Shown: positions 7,525-15,254, numbered from the stretch's first letter. The stretch: DNA of 36,661 nucleotides from an uncultured Clostridia bacterium (GCA_946484175.1 CAMLSX010000020.1:1-36661); one strand, 5' to 3'. Program-made: numbers and translations. The notes: generated from the letters alone by a model not told the origin.

Positions 7525-8355
7525 ATGGAAGATAACAGAGAAGTCTTGTCCTTTTATGATGCCGGTGCAGAGATTGGGCGTTTAGAGCGCGGATTGGGGA
7601 AGGTGGAATACTGGCGTACTAAGGAGATTTTGTCCCCGTTTGTAGGCGGACAAAAAGTCATTTATGATATTGGAGGAGGCGTGGGGGTCTATTCTTCCTG
7701 GCTTGCCTCTATGGGCCATAAGGTTCACTTGCTGGAACTTTCCCCAACGGCGGTGAAATATGCCTGTACCCATCAAAATCCAGAATCGCCGTTCGCCGCA
7801 CAGGTGGGAGACGCCCGCGAGCTGCCATATTCTTCAGAGAGTGCAGATGTGGTTCTTTTGATGGGACCATTATATCATTTGCAGCAAAAGCAGGATCGAA
7901 AAAGAGCTCTTTTGGAAGCTTTTCGGGTGCTGAAAAAAGGCGGCATCTTGGCAGTGGCTGGGATTTCCCGTGCGAGTTCTACCACATGGGCGCTTTCGGT
8001 ATACGGTGAGAAGAATCACTTTATTGATGATGAGGTTTACTTTTCCATGCTGGAAGAGGAACTGCAAAGCGGGAGGCATAACCGGCCTGAAAAATATCCT
8101 GGCTTTATTGCCCAAGCCTATTTCCATACCCCGGAAGAATTGGATTTTGAAATCATAGAAGCCGGGTTTTCGCGCACACAACCTTGGGCGGTGGAAGGAA
8201 TCCTATGGTTTACTCCCCATCTGGAAGAAAAATGGAACGACCCGGATTCCAGAAATCGGCTGCTTCGTATTGCCCACATGACAGAACAGGAGACTTCGCT
8301 GATGGGAATGAGTCCTCATTTTCTTATCACAGCGGAAAAGTCGGAATCTCCATAA
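7525..8355 (+). CDS. SAM-dependent class I methyltransferase
   Basis: A soluble protein of 276 residues. Motif I is VIYDIGGGVGVYS (about residues 46-58), followed by an acidic LLELSP at the end of strand 2, VGDARELPY (motif II) and DVVLLMGPLYHL (motif III). AFRVLKKGGIL follows, as in the Methyltransf_11 family. The substrate is unknown; the long C-terminal region, with FHTPEEL and IIEAGF, is common in small-molecule methyltransferases. GGGAGG lies upstream at proper spacing. It stands alone between the hairpin array and the pyrF promoter, with no obvious link to pyrimidine synthesis. Confidence 0.88.
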   Translation: MEDNREVLSFYDAGAEIGRLERGLGKVEYWRTKEILSPFVGGQKVIYDIGGGVGVYSSWLASMGHKVHLLELSPTAVKYACTHQNPESPFAAQVGDARELPYSSESADVVLLMGPLYHLQQKQDRKRALLEAFRVLKKGGILAVAGISRASSTTWALSVYGEKNHFIDDEVYFSMLEEELQSGRHNRPEKYPGFIAQAYFHTPEELDFEIIEAGFSRTQPWAVEGILWFTPHLEEKWNDPDSRNRLLRIAHMTEQETSLMGMSPHFLITAEKSESP

Positions 8356-8361
8356 AGCAGA

Positions 8362-8389
8362 TTTACAAATGGTATTTTACTATTATAAA
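8362..8389 (+). promoter_or_regulatory. Promoter of the pyrF-pyrK-pyrD unit
   Basis: TTTACA (8362-8367), a 16-base spacer and TATAAA (8384-8389), about 35 bases before the pyrF start. No attenuator hairpin is present. Confidence 0.5.
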
Positions 8390-8423
8390 ATAAACATTTT
8401 GTAGAAAAGGAAGGAAATGAATC

Positions 8424-9377
8424 ATGGCATTTGACAGACTGATTACCAAAATCGCACAGACCCAGAACCCCACTGTGGCCGGACTGGACCCCAAGCTGGC
8501 TTTTATCCCCTCCTACATCAAGGAAGAGTGCTTCGCCAAGTACGGCAAGACGCTGGAAGGCGCTGCCGCCGCTCTGCTGGAATTCAATAAGGGCCTCATC
8601 GACGCCCTGTGCGATATCGTCCCGGCTGTGAAGCCTCAGGCTGCTTACTATGAGATGTACGGCTGGCAGGGTGTGAAAGCCCTCCACGACACCATCGCCT
8701 ATGCACAGGAAAAGGGCATGTTCGTCATTACCGACGGAAAGCGCAACGACATCGGCGCTACCATGGAAGCCTATGCAACCGCTCATCTGGGCGAGGTAGA
8801 AGTGGAAGGCGAGACTTTTGCTCCCTTTGGCGCAGACGCCCTCACCGTCAACGGCTATCTGGGCACCGATGGCATCAAGCCCCTTTTGAAGGTTTGCAAT
8901 GAAAAAGACGCTGGCATCTTTGTGCTGGTGAAGACCTCCAACCCCTCCTCCGGCGAGCTGCAGGACCGCGAGCTGGCAGACGGCGACACCATCTATCGCG
9001 CTATGGGCAAAATGTGCGAGAGCTGGGGCGAAGAGCTGCCCGGCAAATACGGCTATTCCGGTGTTGGCGCTGTGGTAGGCGCTACCTATCCCGCCCAGCT
9101 GGAAGAACTGCGCGCCGCTATGCCCCACACCTTCTTCCTGGTGCCCGGTTACGGCGCACAGGGCGGCGCTGCCGACGACGTTGCTCCCGCTTTCGATAAG
9201 AGAGGTCTGGGCGCCATCGTCAACAGCTCCCGCGGCATTATGTGCGCATGGCAGAAGGAAGGCTGCGACGAGCACGAGTACGCTGCCGCTGCCCGCCGCG
9301 AAGCCATCCGGATGCGCGACGCTATCCGCGAAGCCATTGTGGGCCGCGTAGGCCGCATCATGCTGGAAAATGTGTAA
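8424..9377 (+). CDS. pyrF: Orotidine 5'-phosphate decarboxylase (type 2)
   Basis: The last step of UMP synthesis, converting OMP to UMP. The length of 317 residues fits the longer 'type 2' PyrF subfamily, not the roughly 230-residue E. coli type. Marks are VAGLDPKLAFIP at the N-terminus, VKPQAAYYEMYG (about residues 71-82), the catalytic FVITDGKRNDIGAT (Asp-Lys-x-x-Asp variant, about 102-115), LTVNGYLGTDG, VLVKTSNPSSGE and LVPGYGAQGG. AAGGAAATGAATC precedes the ATG. The gene is followed after 19 bases by pyrK, consistent with an operon. Confidence 0.95.
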   Translation: MAFDRLITKIAQTQNPTVAGLDPKLAFIPSYIKEECFAKYGKTLEGAAAALLEFNKGLIDALCDIVPAVKPQAAYYEMYGWQGVKALHDTIAYAQEKGMFVITDGKRNDIGATMEAYATAHLGEVEVEGETFAPFGADALTVNGYLGTDGIKPLLKVCNEKDAGIFVLVKTSNPSSGELQDRELADGDTIYRAMGKMCESWGEELPGKYGYSGVGAVVGATYPAQLEELRAAMPHTFFLVPGYGAQGGAADDVAPAFDKRGLGAIVNSSRGIMCAWQKEGCDEHEYAAAARREAIRMRDAIREAIVGRVGRIMLENV

Positions 9378-9396
9378 GCTGAAAGGGGAACCTTCC

Positions 9397-10158
9397 ATGA
9401 AATACGATGTAAAGCCCTGCCGGATTCTTTATAAAAGAGAAATCGCACAGGGAATTTTTGACTTCTTGCTGGACGCCGAGGACTTCGCCAAAGCGGCAAA
9501 GCCCGGCCAGTTCGTCCATATTTTGGTGCCGGGAAAGACCCTGCGCCGCCCCATTTCTATCTGCGACATCGATGCAGAGGCCGGTACCCTGCGGATCGTG
9601 TTCCAGATTCGCGGCGAGGGCACTGAGATTCTTTCTCAGATGAAAATTGGCGATCACATGGATGTGCTGGCTCCTCTGGGCAACGGATTTGATCTGGGCG
9701 ATACCAACCGCAAAGCCCTATTTGTGGGCGGCGGTATCGGCGTGCCTCCCCTGCTGGGCGCTGCCAAGAAATTCGGCAAAAACGCTACCGTAGCAGTGGG
9801 CTTCCGCAATAAGGAGACCGCCATTCTGGAAGCTGATTTTGCCCGCGCCGGATGCCGGGTGTTCGTGGCCACCGATGACGGCAGTATGGGACACCACGGT
9901 CTGGTTATCGATTGCGCCAAGGACGTAGAGGCCGACGTGATCTTTGCCTGCGGCCCCACTCCCATGCTGAAAGCCGTGTGTGAACTGGCCAAAGAGCGGG
10001 GTATCCCCTGCCAGATCTCTCTGGAAGAGCGGATGGCCTGCGGCATCGGCGCGTGTCTGGGCTGCGCAACTCCCCTTCTCCGGGAGGACGGCACCCAGTA
10101 CTTCGGCCATGTGTGCAAGGATGGCCCGGTGTTCGACTATACCAAAGTGGTGCTGTGA
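9397..10158 (+). CDS. pyrK: Dihydroorotate dehydrogenase B, electron-transfer subunit
   Basis: An iron-sulfur flavoprotein of 253 residues that passes electrons from the FMN of PyrD to NAD+. The order is FAD-binding PGQFVHILVPGKTLRRPISICD (here from about residue 40), the NAD-binding GGGIGVPPLL (about 107-116), a FACGPTPML segment, and a [2Fe-2S] cluster at the C-terminus (CGIGACLGC, plus HVC). The start at 9397 follows AAAGGGG; an upstream in-frame ATG at 9370 lies inside pyrF and gives an unlikely N-terminus. It lies directly before pyrD, its partner. Confidence 0.95.
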   Translation: MKYDVKPCRILYKREIAQGIFDFLLDAEDFAKAAKPGQFVHILVPGKTLRRPISICDIDAEAGTLRIVFQIRGEGTEILSQMKIGDHMDVLAPLGNGFDLGDTNRKALFVGGGIGVPPLLGAAKKFGKNATVAVGFRNKETAILEADFARAGCRVFVATDDGSMGHHGLVIDCAKDVEADVIFACGPTPMLKAVCELAKERGIPCQISLEERMACGIGACLGCATPLLREDGTQYFGHVCKDGPVFDYTKVVL

Positions 10159-10176
10159 GAAAGGAGCGGATAAAAT

Positions 10177-11088
10177 ATGGCAGATTTGCGCGTAAACATT
10201 GCCGGGGTTCCCTTTGAAAACCCCCTCATTGCCGCTTCCGGCACCTTTGGCTTTGGCCATGAATATCAGGAATTTTATCCCCTGTCCACCCTGGGCGGCA
10301 TTTCCTGCAAGGGCATTACCCTCAAGGAGCGCCCGGGCAACCCGCCGCCCCGTATCGCCGAGGCTCCCGGCGGAATGCTCAACGCCGTGGGCTTGCAGAA
10401 TCCCGGTGTAGACCACTTCATCGAGCACGACCTGCCCTGGCTCAAGCAGCAGGGGACAGTGGTCATCGCCAATATTGCAGGCAACACCCCCGAGGACTAC
10501 TGCGCCATGGCGGAAAAGCTCTCCGACACCGACGTGGACATGATCGAACTGAACATTTCCTGCCCCAACGTAAAGCAGGGCGGCGTCCAGTTCGGCACCA
10601 GCTGTGCCGGTGTGGGCGGCATCACCGAGGCCGTGCGGAAGTACTGCAAAAAGCCCTTGATGGTCAAGCTCTCCCCCAATGTGGCGGACATCGGCGAAAT
10701 TGCCGCCGCCGCCGAAGCTGCGGGCGCTGACGCCATCTCCATGATTAACACCCTGACGGGAATGCGGATTGATATCCGTACCCGCCGCCCCATCATCCGC
10801 AACAATACCGGCGGCATGTCCGGCCCGGCGCTGCTGCCTGTTGCTGTGCGCATGGTGTGGCAGGCTTCCCAGCGGGTCAAAATCCCGATTGTGGGCATGG
10901 GCGGTATCTCCAAGTGGGAGGACGCGGTGGAAATGCTGCTGGCGGGCGCTTCCGCTTTGCAGATTGGAACTGTATTCTTCACCGACCCCTATGCACCGGT
11001 AAAGATTCTGGACGGCCTGAACCGGTATCTGGACGAGCGGAACATCAAGTCCGTCACCGAGCTGACCGGCGGCATTCAGCCCTGGTAA
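10177..11088 (+). CDS. pyrD: Dihydroorotate dehydrogenase B, catalytic subunit
   Basis: Oxidises dihydroorotate to orotate, using FMN and NAD+ through PyrK. The 303 residues match class 1B enzymes. Visible motifs are NPLIAASGTFGFG (about residues 13-25), GISCKGITLKERPGNPPPRI, NIAGNTPEDYC, ELNISCPNVKQGGVQFG (about 125-141, with the catalytic-loop Cys), VKLSPNV, NTLTGMRIDI, GGMSGPALLP and GMGGISKWEDAVEMLLAGASALQIGT. AAAGGAGCGG is the ribosome-binding site. pyrE does not follow; the next gene is a GNAT acetyltransferase 12 bases later. Confidence 0.96.
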   Translation: MADLRVNIAGVPFENPLIAASGTFGFGHEYQEFYPLSTLGGISCKGITLKERPGNPPPRIAEAPGGMLNAVGLQNPGVDHFIEHDLPWLKQQGTVVIANIAGNTPEDYCAMAEKLSDTDVDMIELNISCPNVKQGGVQFGTSCAGVGGITEAVRKYCKKPLMVKLSPNVADIGEIAAAAEAAGADAISMINTLTGMRIDIRTRRPIIRNNTGGMSGPALLPVAVRMVWQASQRVKIPIVGMGGISKWEDAVEMLLAGASALQIGTVFFTDPYAPVKILDGLNRYLDERNIKSVTELTGGIQPW

Positions 11089-11100
11089 GAGGATTTCACT

Positions 11101-11604
11101 ATGCATTTGCTGATTCGTGATATTACTTTGGAAGATGCAGAACGGTTCGAAGCAGCTTTTCTGGAGCAGGGATGGCATAAGCCCGCAGCGCAATTCTATC
11201 GTTATTATGAAGAGCAGCAGGCGGGCACACGACAGGTGTTTGTTGCAGAAACAGAGGGCCAGCCGGTTGGGTATGTCACCCTGGTTTTACAGACCACAGC
11301 AGGGCCGTTTGCCGGTCAGGGAATTCCGGAAATCGTGGATTTTAATGTCCTGAAGAAATGGCAGCGCCGGGGAATTGGTTCTGCATTGCTGGATGCCGCA
11401 GAATCTGCCGCATTTTCGATGTGTGACCGTGTTTCTCTGGGGGTAGGCTTGCATAGTGGATATGGTTCCGCGCAGAGAATGTATGTCAAGCGTGGATATG
11501 TGCCTGATGGCAGCGGAGTGTGGTATCAGGACAGGCAGCTGCCGGAAATGGCGGAATGTCGGAATGATGATGATTTGATTTTGCATCTTTCTAAAATGAG
11601 ATAA
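11101..11604 (+). CDS. GNAT-family N-acetyltransferase
   Basis: A protein of 167 residues. The acetyl-CoA-binding pyrophosphate loop is KKWQRRGIGSALLDAAE (about residues 85-101), preceded by the beta strands VFVAETEGQPVGYVTLVL and IVDFNV. C-terminal MYVKRGYVPDG is the typical last helix-strand of the fold. The acceptor substrate is not visible. It follows pyrD by 12 bases with GAGG as ribosome-binding site, so it is likely cotranscribed, though no role in pyrimidine metabolism is implied. Confidence 0.88.
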   Translation: MHLLIRDITLEDAERFEAAFLEQGWHKPAAQFYRYYEEQQAGTRQVFVAETEGQPVGYVTLVLQTTAGPFAGQGIPEIVDFNVLKKWQRRGIGSALLDAAESAAFSMCDRVSLGVGLHSGYGSAQRMYVKRGYVPDGSGVWYQDRQLPEMAECRNDDDLILHLSKMR

Positions 11605-11608
11605 GATC

Positions 11609-11642
11609 ACAGCCCCGCGCGCAGTTTGTGCAGCGGGGCTGT
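11609..11642 (+). terminator. Strong hairpin after the GNAT gene, weak or leaky terminator
   Basis: ACAGCCCCGC pairs with GCGGGGCTGT. Only GTTTG follows, so U-dependent termination would be weak. It may act as a partial terminator or as an mRNA-stabilising hairpin. Confidence 0.5.
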
Positions 11643-11665
11643 TTGCAGGAAAGGAAGCGGGAAAT

Positions 11666-12349
11666 ATGACCACAAAATTGATTATTGTCCGGCACTGTGA
11701 GGCCGCGGGCAACAAGGACAGGACTTTTCAGGGCCATACCGATTCGGAGATCAGCGACAAGGGGAAGATTCAGCTGGATTTGCTCAGTGTCCGGTGCAGG
11801 AATATGCACATTGACGCCCTGTATTCCAGCCCGTTAAAGCGTGCCTATGCTACCGCCGAGGCTGTAAACCGGTTCCACCATCTGCCTATCCAGATTGAGC
11901 CGGGACTGATTGAGATTAACGGCGGCGAGTGGGAAGGGGAAAAGTGGGCACAGCTGCCCGACCTGTACCCGGAACAGGCTCATAACTGGAACTGCGCTCC
12001 TTGGGATTTCAAAACGGAAAAAGGGGAGTCCATGCGCCAGGTATACGACCGGGTGTGGGATGCTGTCTGCCGGATTGTAAAAGCCAACCCCGGCAAAACC
12101 GTGTGTATTGCCAGCCACGGGTGCGCCATCCGGAACCTGCTGTGCCGCTGCATGAACAAACCCATTGAAGAACTGAATACAGTGGACTGGGTGGACAATA
12201 CGGGCATCAGCATCGTGGATTTTGATGAGAACATGAACCCCCACATTGAACTTCTCAACGACGCCTCCCATTTGTCCGAAGAAACCTCCACCTTTGCCAC
12301 GCAGAGCTGGTGGAAGCCGGAGAACCGGGTAAGCGGACGCTTTGACTGA
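11666..12349 (+). CDS. Histidine phosphatase (phosphoglycerate mutase-like) superfamily protein
   Basis: A cytoplasmic phosphatase-type protein of 227 residues. The N-terminal catalytic motif reads IIVRHCEAAGN (about residues 6-16); the usual RHG is RHC here. SSPLKRAYATAEAV follows, then EINGGEWEGEKW and the second catalytic histidine in CIASHGCAIRNL (about 150-161). The substrate cannot be told; cofactor-independent sugar-phosphate or alpha-ribazole-type phosphatases are possible relatives. The ribosome-binding site is AGGAAAGGAAGCGGG. It ends 11 bases before ruvX. Confidence 0.87.
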   Translation: MTTKLIIVRHCEAAGNKDRTFQGHTDSEISDKGKIQLDLLSVRCRNMHIDALYSSPLKRAYATAEAVNRFHHLPIQIEPGLIEINGGEWEGEKWAQLPDLYPEQAHNWNCAPWDFKTEKGESMRQVYDRVWDAVCRIVKANPGKTVCIASHGCAIRNLLCRCMNKPIEELNTVDWVDNTGISIVDFDENMNPHIELLNDASHLSEETSTFATQSWWKPENRVSGRFD

Positions 12350-12360
12350 GGAGGGTGCGT

Positions 12361-12786
12361 ATGATTATTCTGGCAGTGGATTTAGGCAAAGCCCGTACCG
12401 GCCTTGCAGTGTGCGATAAGAGCGAGATTCTCGCCAGCCCGGCGGGCGTCATCACCGAGTATAACCCGGAAAAGCGGCTGGAGAAAGTTGCAGCAGAAGC
12501 CCTTGCCCGCAAAGCAGAGCTGCTGGTGGTCGGCCTTCCCCGGAACATGGACGGCAGCGAAGGGGAGAGCGCCCAAAACGCCCGGGCCTTTGGGCAGGCA
12601 CTTTCAGAGAAAACCGGCATCCCCGTGGAGTTTCAGGACGAGCGGGGAACGACCATCACCGCCCATGGATATCTGAATGAAACCAACACCCGTGGCAAAA
12701 AGCGCAAGGCTGTGGTGGATGCCGTGGCGGCAGTGGTGATTTTACAGAACTTTCTGGACGGAAGAAAAGCAAGAATGAAAGCGTAA
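12361..12786 (+). CDS. ruvX: Putative pre-16S rRNA nuclease / Holliday junction resolvase RuvX (YqgF)
   Basis: An RNase H-fold protein of 141 residues. Motifs are ILAVDLGKARTGLAVCD (about residues 3-19, with the first catalytic Asp), VVGLPRNMDGSEGE (about 59-72), DERGTTITA (about 93-101, catalytic Glu) and VDAVAAVVILQNFLD near the C-terminus (catalytic Asp). The family takes part in 16S rRNA 5'-end maturation and has been proposed as a resolvase. The ATG at 12361 follows GAGGAGG with 6 bases of spacing; a GTG two codons upstream overlaps this site and is rejected. Confidence 0.93.
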   Translation: MIILAVDLGKARTGLAVCDKSEILASPAGVITEYNPEKRLEKVAAEALARKAELLVVGLPRNMDGSEGESAQNARAFGQALSEKTGIPVEFQDERGTTITAHGYLNETNTRGKKRKAVVDAVAAVVILQNFLDGRKARMKA

Positions 12787-12796
12787 AGAGATAGAA

Positions 12797-12833
12797 AAAC
12801 CCGGTACAGTGCAAACTGTATCGGGTTTGTTTT
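12797..12833. terminator. Bidirectional intrinsic terminator between ruvX and the DegV gene
   Basis: A 14-bp stem (AAACCCGGTACAGT with ACTGTATCGGGTTT, one G-U) has a GCAA loop and T-rich flanks on both strands. It lies between convergent genes. Confidence 0.9.
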
Positions 12834-12846
12834 CTATAAGAATATT

Positions 12847-13716
12847 TCAGCGCTTGGTGCCAAGGAAGAACAACGCTACTGTTCCGGGGCCAGAATGAGT
12901 GCCGATTACCGGTCCAATTTCATTTAAAACAATGTCCTTCACATTCCACTTGGAACGGATTTTATCCGCTACATACTGCGCGTCTTTTTCGCAATCGCCG
13001 TGGCTGATAAAGATTACCTGCTCTTCCGGGGTTATAACGGTTTCCTCCATGTGTGAAACCAGCGCATCGAGAGACTGACGGCGTCCACGAATTTTCGCAA
13101 CCGGAATCAAGTGGCCAGCATCGTCTACATGCAGTACCGGCTTAATTCCCAGCATCGTGCCGAAAAGTGCTGCGGCAGAAGAAACACGCCCGCCGCGCTT
13201 AAGATGATTCAAGTCATCTACCGTAAACCAGTGGCATAGATGCAGCTTGCTTGCCTGAAGCCATTGGTATACTTCGTCGATGCTTTTTCCCTCCATCTGC
13301 ATTTTGGAGGCATAATAGGCCAGCAGTCCTTCGCCCATAGAAGCAGCAAGGGAATCTACGACATAGATTTTTCGGTCTGGATAGCGTGCAGAAAGCTCTT
13401 CTTTTGCCATATAAGCGCTCTGACAGGTGCCGCTGAGGCCCGAAGAAAAAGCCAGATACAGAATATCTTCTCCAGCCTGCAAAATAGGGTCAGCCCATTC
13501 CATAAACTCATGAGAATTAATCTGTGCGGTGGTAGAAGTTTTTCCGGCGCGAAGCAAATGATAAAAAGCCTTTGCGCTCATTTCGTGCCCATCCGGATAA
13601 TTCCGATAGCTTTTCCCGTCAATGGTAAATTCCATGGGAATCACAGTCAATTGTAAATCGCGAACCAGTTCAGGAGTCAGGTCACCGGTAGAATCAGTTA
13701 TAATACGATAACGCAT
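12847..13716 (-). CDS. DegV-family fatty-acid-binding protein
   Basis: A soluble protein of 289 residues. Motifs are YRIITDSTGDLTPEL at the N-terminus, GKTSTTAQINSHEF (about residues 53-66), LAFSSGLSGTCQSA, VVDSLAASMGEGL, WFTVDDLNHLKRGGRVSSA and GIKPVLHVDDAG. DegV/FakB proteins bind a fatty acid and present it to the kinase FakA; that partner is not in the window. The ATG at 13716 follows GGAGG with 7 bases of spacing. A longer frame opening at 13902 crosses the promoter and is rejected. Own promoter and shared terminator make it monocistronic. Confidence 0.92.
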   Translation of the reverse strand: MRYRIITDSTGDLTPELVRDLQLTVIPMEFTIDGKSYRNYPDGHEMSAKAFYHLLRAGKTSTTAQINSHEFMEWADPILQAGEDILYLAFSSGLSGTCQSAYMAKEELSARYPDRKIYVVDSLAASMGEGLLAYYASKMQMEGKSIDEVYQWLQASKLHLCHWFTVDDLNHLKRGGRVSSAAALFGTMLGIKPVLHVDDAGHLIPVAKIRGRRQSLDALVSHMEETVITPEEQVIFISHGDCEKDAQYVADKIRSKWNVKDIVLNEIGPVIGTHSGPGTVALFFLGTKR

Positions 13717-13758
13717 ACAAATGCCTCCAATAATACGAAGTTTGAATACGATATCTCT

Positions 13759-13787
13759 ATTATACTTGATATTGTGGGAAATGTCTA
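13759..13787 (-). promoter_or_regulatory. Promoter of the DegV gene
   Basis: On the minus strand, TAGACA (13787-13782) is followed by a 17-base spacer and TATAAT (13764-13759). Confidence 0.7.
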
Positions 13788-13855
13788 TAAATGAACCGTG
13801 TCGAAAAGAAAAATAACAGCAAATTTTAATACACTTTAGTGGAAAAATTCCCATC

Positions 13856-14227
13856 TTATGAGTTTGCCGAATCACGATGACAGAAAAGCTCACGCAATCC
13901 AATCAATAAAAGTAGGCCGCCAAATAGCTTTTGCAGCAAATCAGGATTCAAGCTGCCACTAAGCCAAACCCCCAATAGGCTTCCCAAAATACCAGAGAGG
14001 ACAGCTGGCAGGATTGCCTGACGGCAGATAAGTTTTTGACGGATATAAGGAATCAAAGCAAGCAATGCAGTTGGAATGAATAAAAGGAGATTGACTCCCT
14101 GTGCAGTGGTCTGCCCAATACCGGCAAACATTGTCAGGCATAGGATTAGAATTCCGCCGCCGCCCATGCCCATAGCGCCCAGCGCACCGGAAAGTATTCC
14201 AGCAGCGGCACTCAGCAGCCACGTCAA
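13856..14227 (-). CDS. TauE/SafE-family half-transporter, second of a split pair
   Basis: A membrane protein of 123 residues with about four hydrophobic helices. The TauE/SafE (DUF81) signature appears as GILSGALGAMGMGGGGILIL (about residues 10-29), and a second helical hairpin has AVLSGILGSLLGVWLSG. Full-length family members are about 250 residues with two such halves; here each half is its own gene. The start is a TTG whose last bases overlap the TGA stop of the preceding half (TTGA), with GAGG 8 bases upstream. A much longer frame opening at 14413 would run antiparallel to nothing useful and lies inside the first half gene. Anion export (sulfite, sulfonates) is the family role; the substrate is unknown. 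Confidence 0.82.
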   Translation of the reverse strand: MTWLLSAAAGILSGALGAMGMGGGGILILCLTMFAGIGQTTAQGVNLLLFIPTALLALIPYIRQKLICRQAILPAVLSGILGSLLGVWLSGSLNPDLLQKLFGGLLLLIGLRELFCHRDSANS

Positions 14228-14592
14228 AACAGCATCCTCAAAGCTGCCCAGAGCATCAGCAGGCCAAAAATGCGCCGCAGCCAGACAGCACGGCATCTGG
14301 GCAGCAGCCAGGCGCCTATCAGAGAGCCCGCAAGCATCCAGGGCAGGTATGGAAGTGCATCTGAGATGGAGACATCCCCACGAAACAGGTAAAAACCGGC
14401 GCTGAGCAGACAAAGCGGCAAAATAACGGCAACTGACGTGGCATGGCAGTCAGCTTCCTTCATACCGCTTTTTCGAAAAATTGGGACAGCAATTGTGCCG
14501 CCGCCAGCTCCCAACAGGCCGTTGAGAATTCCAGCAGCAAATCCGGCAAAAGCAAACAGCATATTTTGCATTGTGAATGGCTTTTCTTTCAT
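14224..14592 (-). CDS. TauE/SafE-family half-transporter, first of a split pair
   Basis: A membrane protein of 122 residues with about four helices. It carries the signature AGFAAGILNGLLGAGGGTI (about residues 15-33) and ATSVAVILPLCLLSAG, then PWMLAGSLIGAWLLP. The ribosome-binding site is AGAAGG, 7 bases before the ATG. It overlaps the second half by four bases, which implies coupled translation and probably a heterodimer that rebuilds the usual inverted-repeat fold (inference). A single ancestral gene split by frameshift is less likely, because both halves have proper start sites and each begins with its own signature. Confidence 0.85.
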   Translation of the reverse strand: MKEKPFTMQNMLFAFAGFAAGILNGLLGAGGGTIAVPIFRKSGMKEADCHATSVAVILPLCLLSAGFYLFRGDVSISDALPYLPWMLAGSLIGAWLLPRCRAVWLRRIFGLLMLWAALRMLF

Positions 14593-14641
14593 ACAGGGCC
14601 TTCTTTCTAGTTCTAATCGAAAATAGCCTGCCCTGAAAAAG

Positions 14642-14674
14642 AAAAAAAATCCCTAAACAATCAGTTCAGGGATT
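14642..14674 (-). terminator. Terminator of the 6S-like RNA
   Basis: On the minus strand, AATCCCTGAAC pairs with GTTTAGGGATT (one G-U) and is followed by eight T. Confidence 0.9.
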
Positions 14675-14897
14675 CGTTTGATAAAAGAGACCCGCCTGGC
14701 CGTAAGTGCAATAAATAACCTGCCTACGGAAGTAAACAGGTGGGTGCCCGCCCAACAGGTTCCAGCTCCCTTCTTCCAACACGGAAAACCGTGCTGGGAG
14801 GTCTGCATTCCGCTGCCGGAGACAAGCTCCCAAAAAGAGAGTTGTAGGGTTATTGATGCAACAGTCCACGCACCAGGCAGGAGTTCATTTCTTCGCC
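14642..14897 (-). ncRNA. ssrS: Likely 6S RNA (regulator of RNA polymerase)
   Basis: On the minus strand an extended -10 element leads to a transcript of about 250 bases that ends in a strong terminator. The ends of the core pair as CCTGCCTGG (14881-14873) with CCAGGCGGG (14699-14691). The apical hairpin is CCAGCACGG/CCGTGTTGG with a TTTT loop. The 3' side of the central region reads GGGCACCCACCTG and folds back with CAGG, as in the 3' bubble hairpin of Firmicute 6S RNA. 6S RNA mimics an open promoter and sequesters the sigma-A holoenzyme. An open frame across it has no ribosome-binding site and is not a gene. The call rests on recalled structure, not on a covariance-model score. Confidence 0.75.
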
Positions 14898-14903
14898 GAA
14901 AAC

Positions 14904-14912
14904 AGTATAGCA
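14904..14912 (-). promoter_or_regulatory. Extended -10 promoter of the 6S-like RNA
   Basis: The minus strand reads TGCTATACT, an extended -10 element. No good -35 box is found at normal spacing. Confidence 0.5.
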
Positions 14913-14960
14913 CGGAATGGAGTCGTTAAATTTCCATAAAAGAACTTCAGAAAAAAATCC

Positions 14961-15254
14961 TTATTGTTCAGATTCCTCATAAAGCTCTTCAAAGCGGCTC
15001 TCAAAAATAGCGGCCAGCTTATCCAGAAGCTCGTCATCCTCAACTTCAGCCAGCTGCTCTTCTCCGTCCTCTTCGATTACTTCGAAAATATAATAGGTAT
15101 CAGCTTCCAGTTCGCTCTGAGGATCGTCAAAGGTGGGAAGCAATGCATAAAAAACGCCGTCTTCGTTATCGATCTCATCCAGAATTTCAAACTCATGCTC
15201 AACGCCTTCGTCGTCGATCAGGGTAATCAGGTCTGCACCATACTCGTTATTCAT
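14961..15254 (-). CDS. DUF1292 family acidic protein (YrzB-like)
   Basis: A highly acidic protein of 97 residues. The family pattern is visible as LITLIDDEGVEHEFEILDEID (here from about residue 9), GVFYALLPTF, YIFEVIEEDGEEQLAEVEDDE and a helical end LDKLAAIFESRFEELYEE. The function of DUF1292 is unknown; members are often found near ruvX or mltG in Firmicutes, and ruvX lies about 2 kb away here. The ATG at 15254 follows AAAGGAG; the longer frame from 15302 lacks a site. Confidence 0.9.
   Translation of the reverse strand: MNNEYGADLITLIDDEGVEHEFEILDEIDNEDGVFYALLPTFDDPQSELEADTYYIFEVIEEDGEEQLAEVEDDELLDKLAAIFESRFEELYEESEQ

Noticed and set aside
9718-11193. 491-codon open frame on the minus strand opposite pyrK and pyrD
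   Set aside because: It spans two certain genes on the other strand; composition reflects their codon bias.
14653-14913. 86-codon minus-strand frame as a small protein
   Set aside because: No ribosome-binding site; it matches the paired arms of the 6S-like RNA and its terminator.
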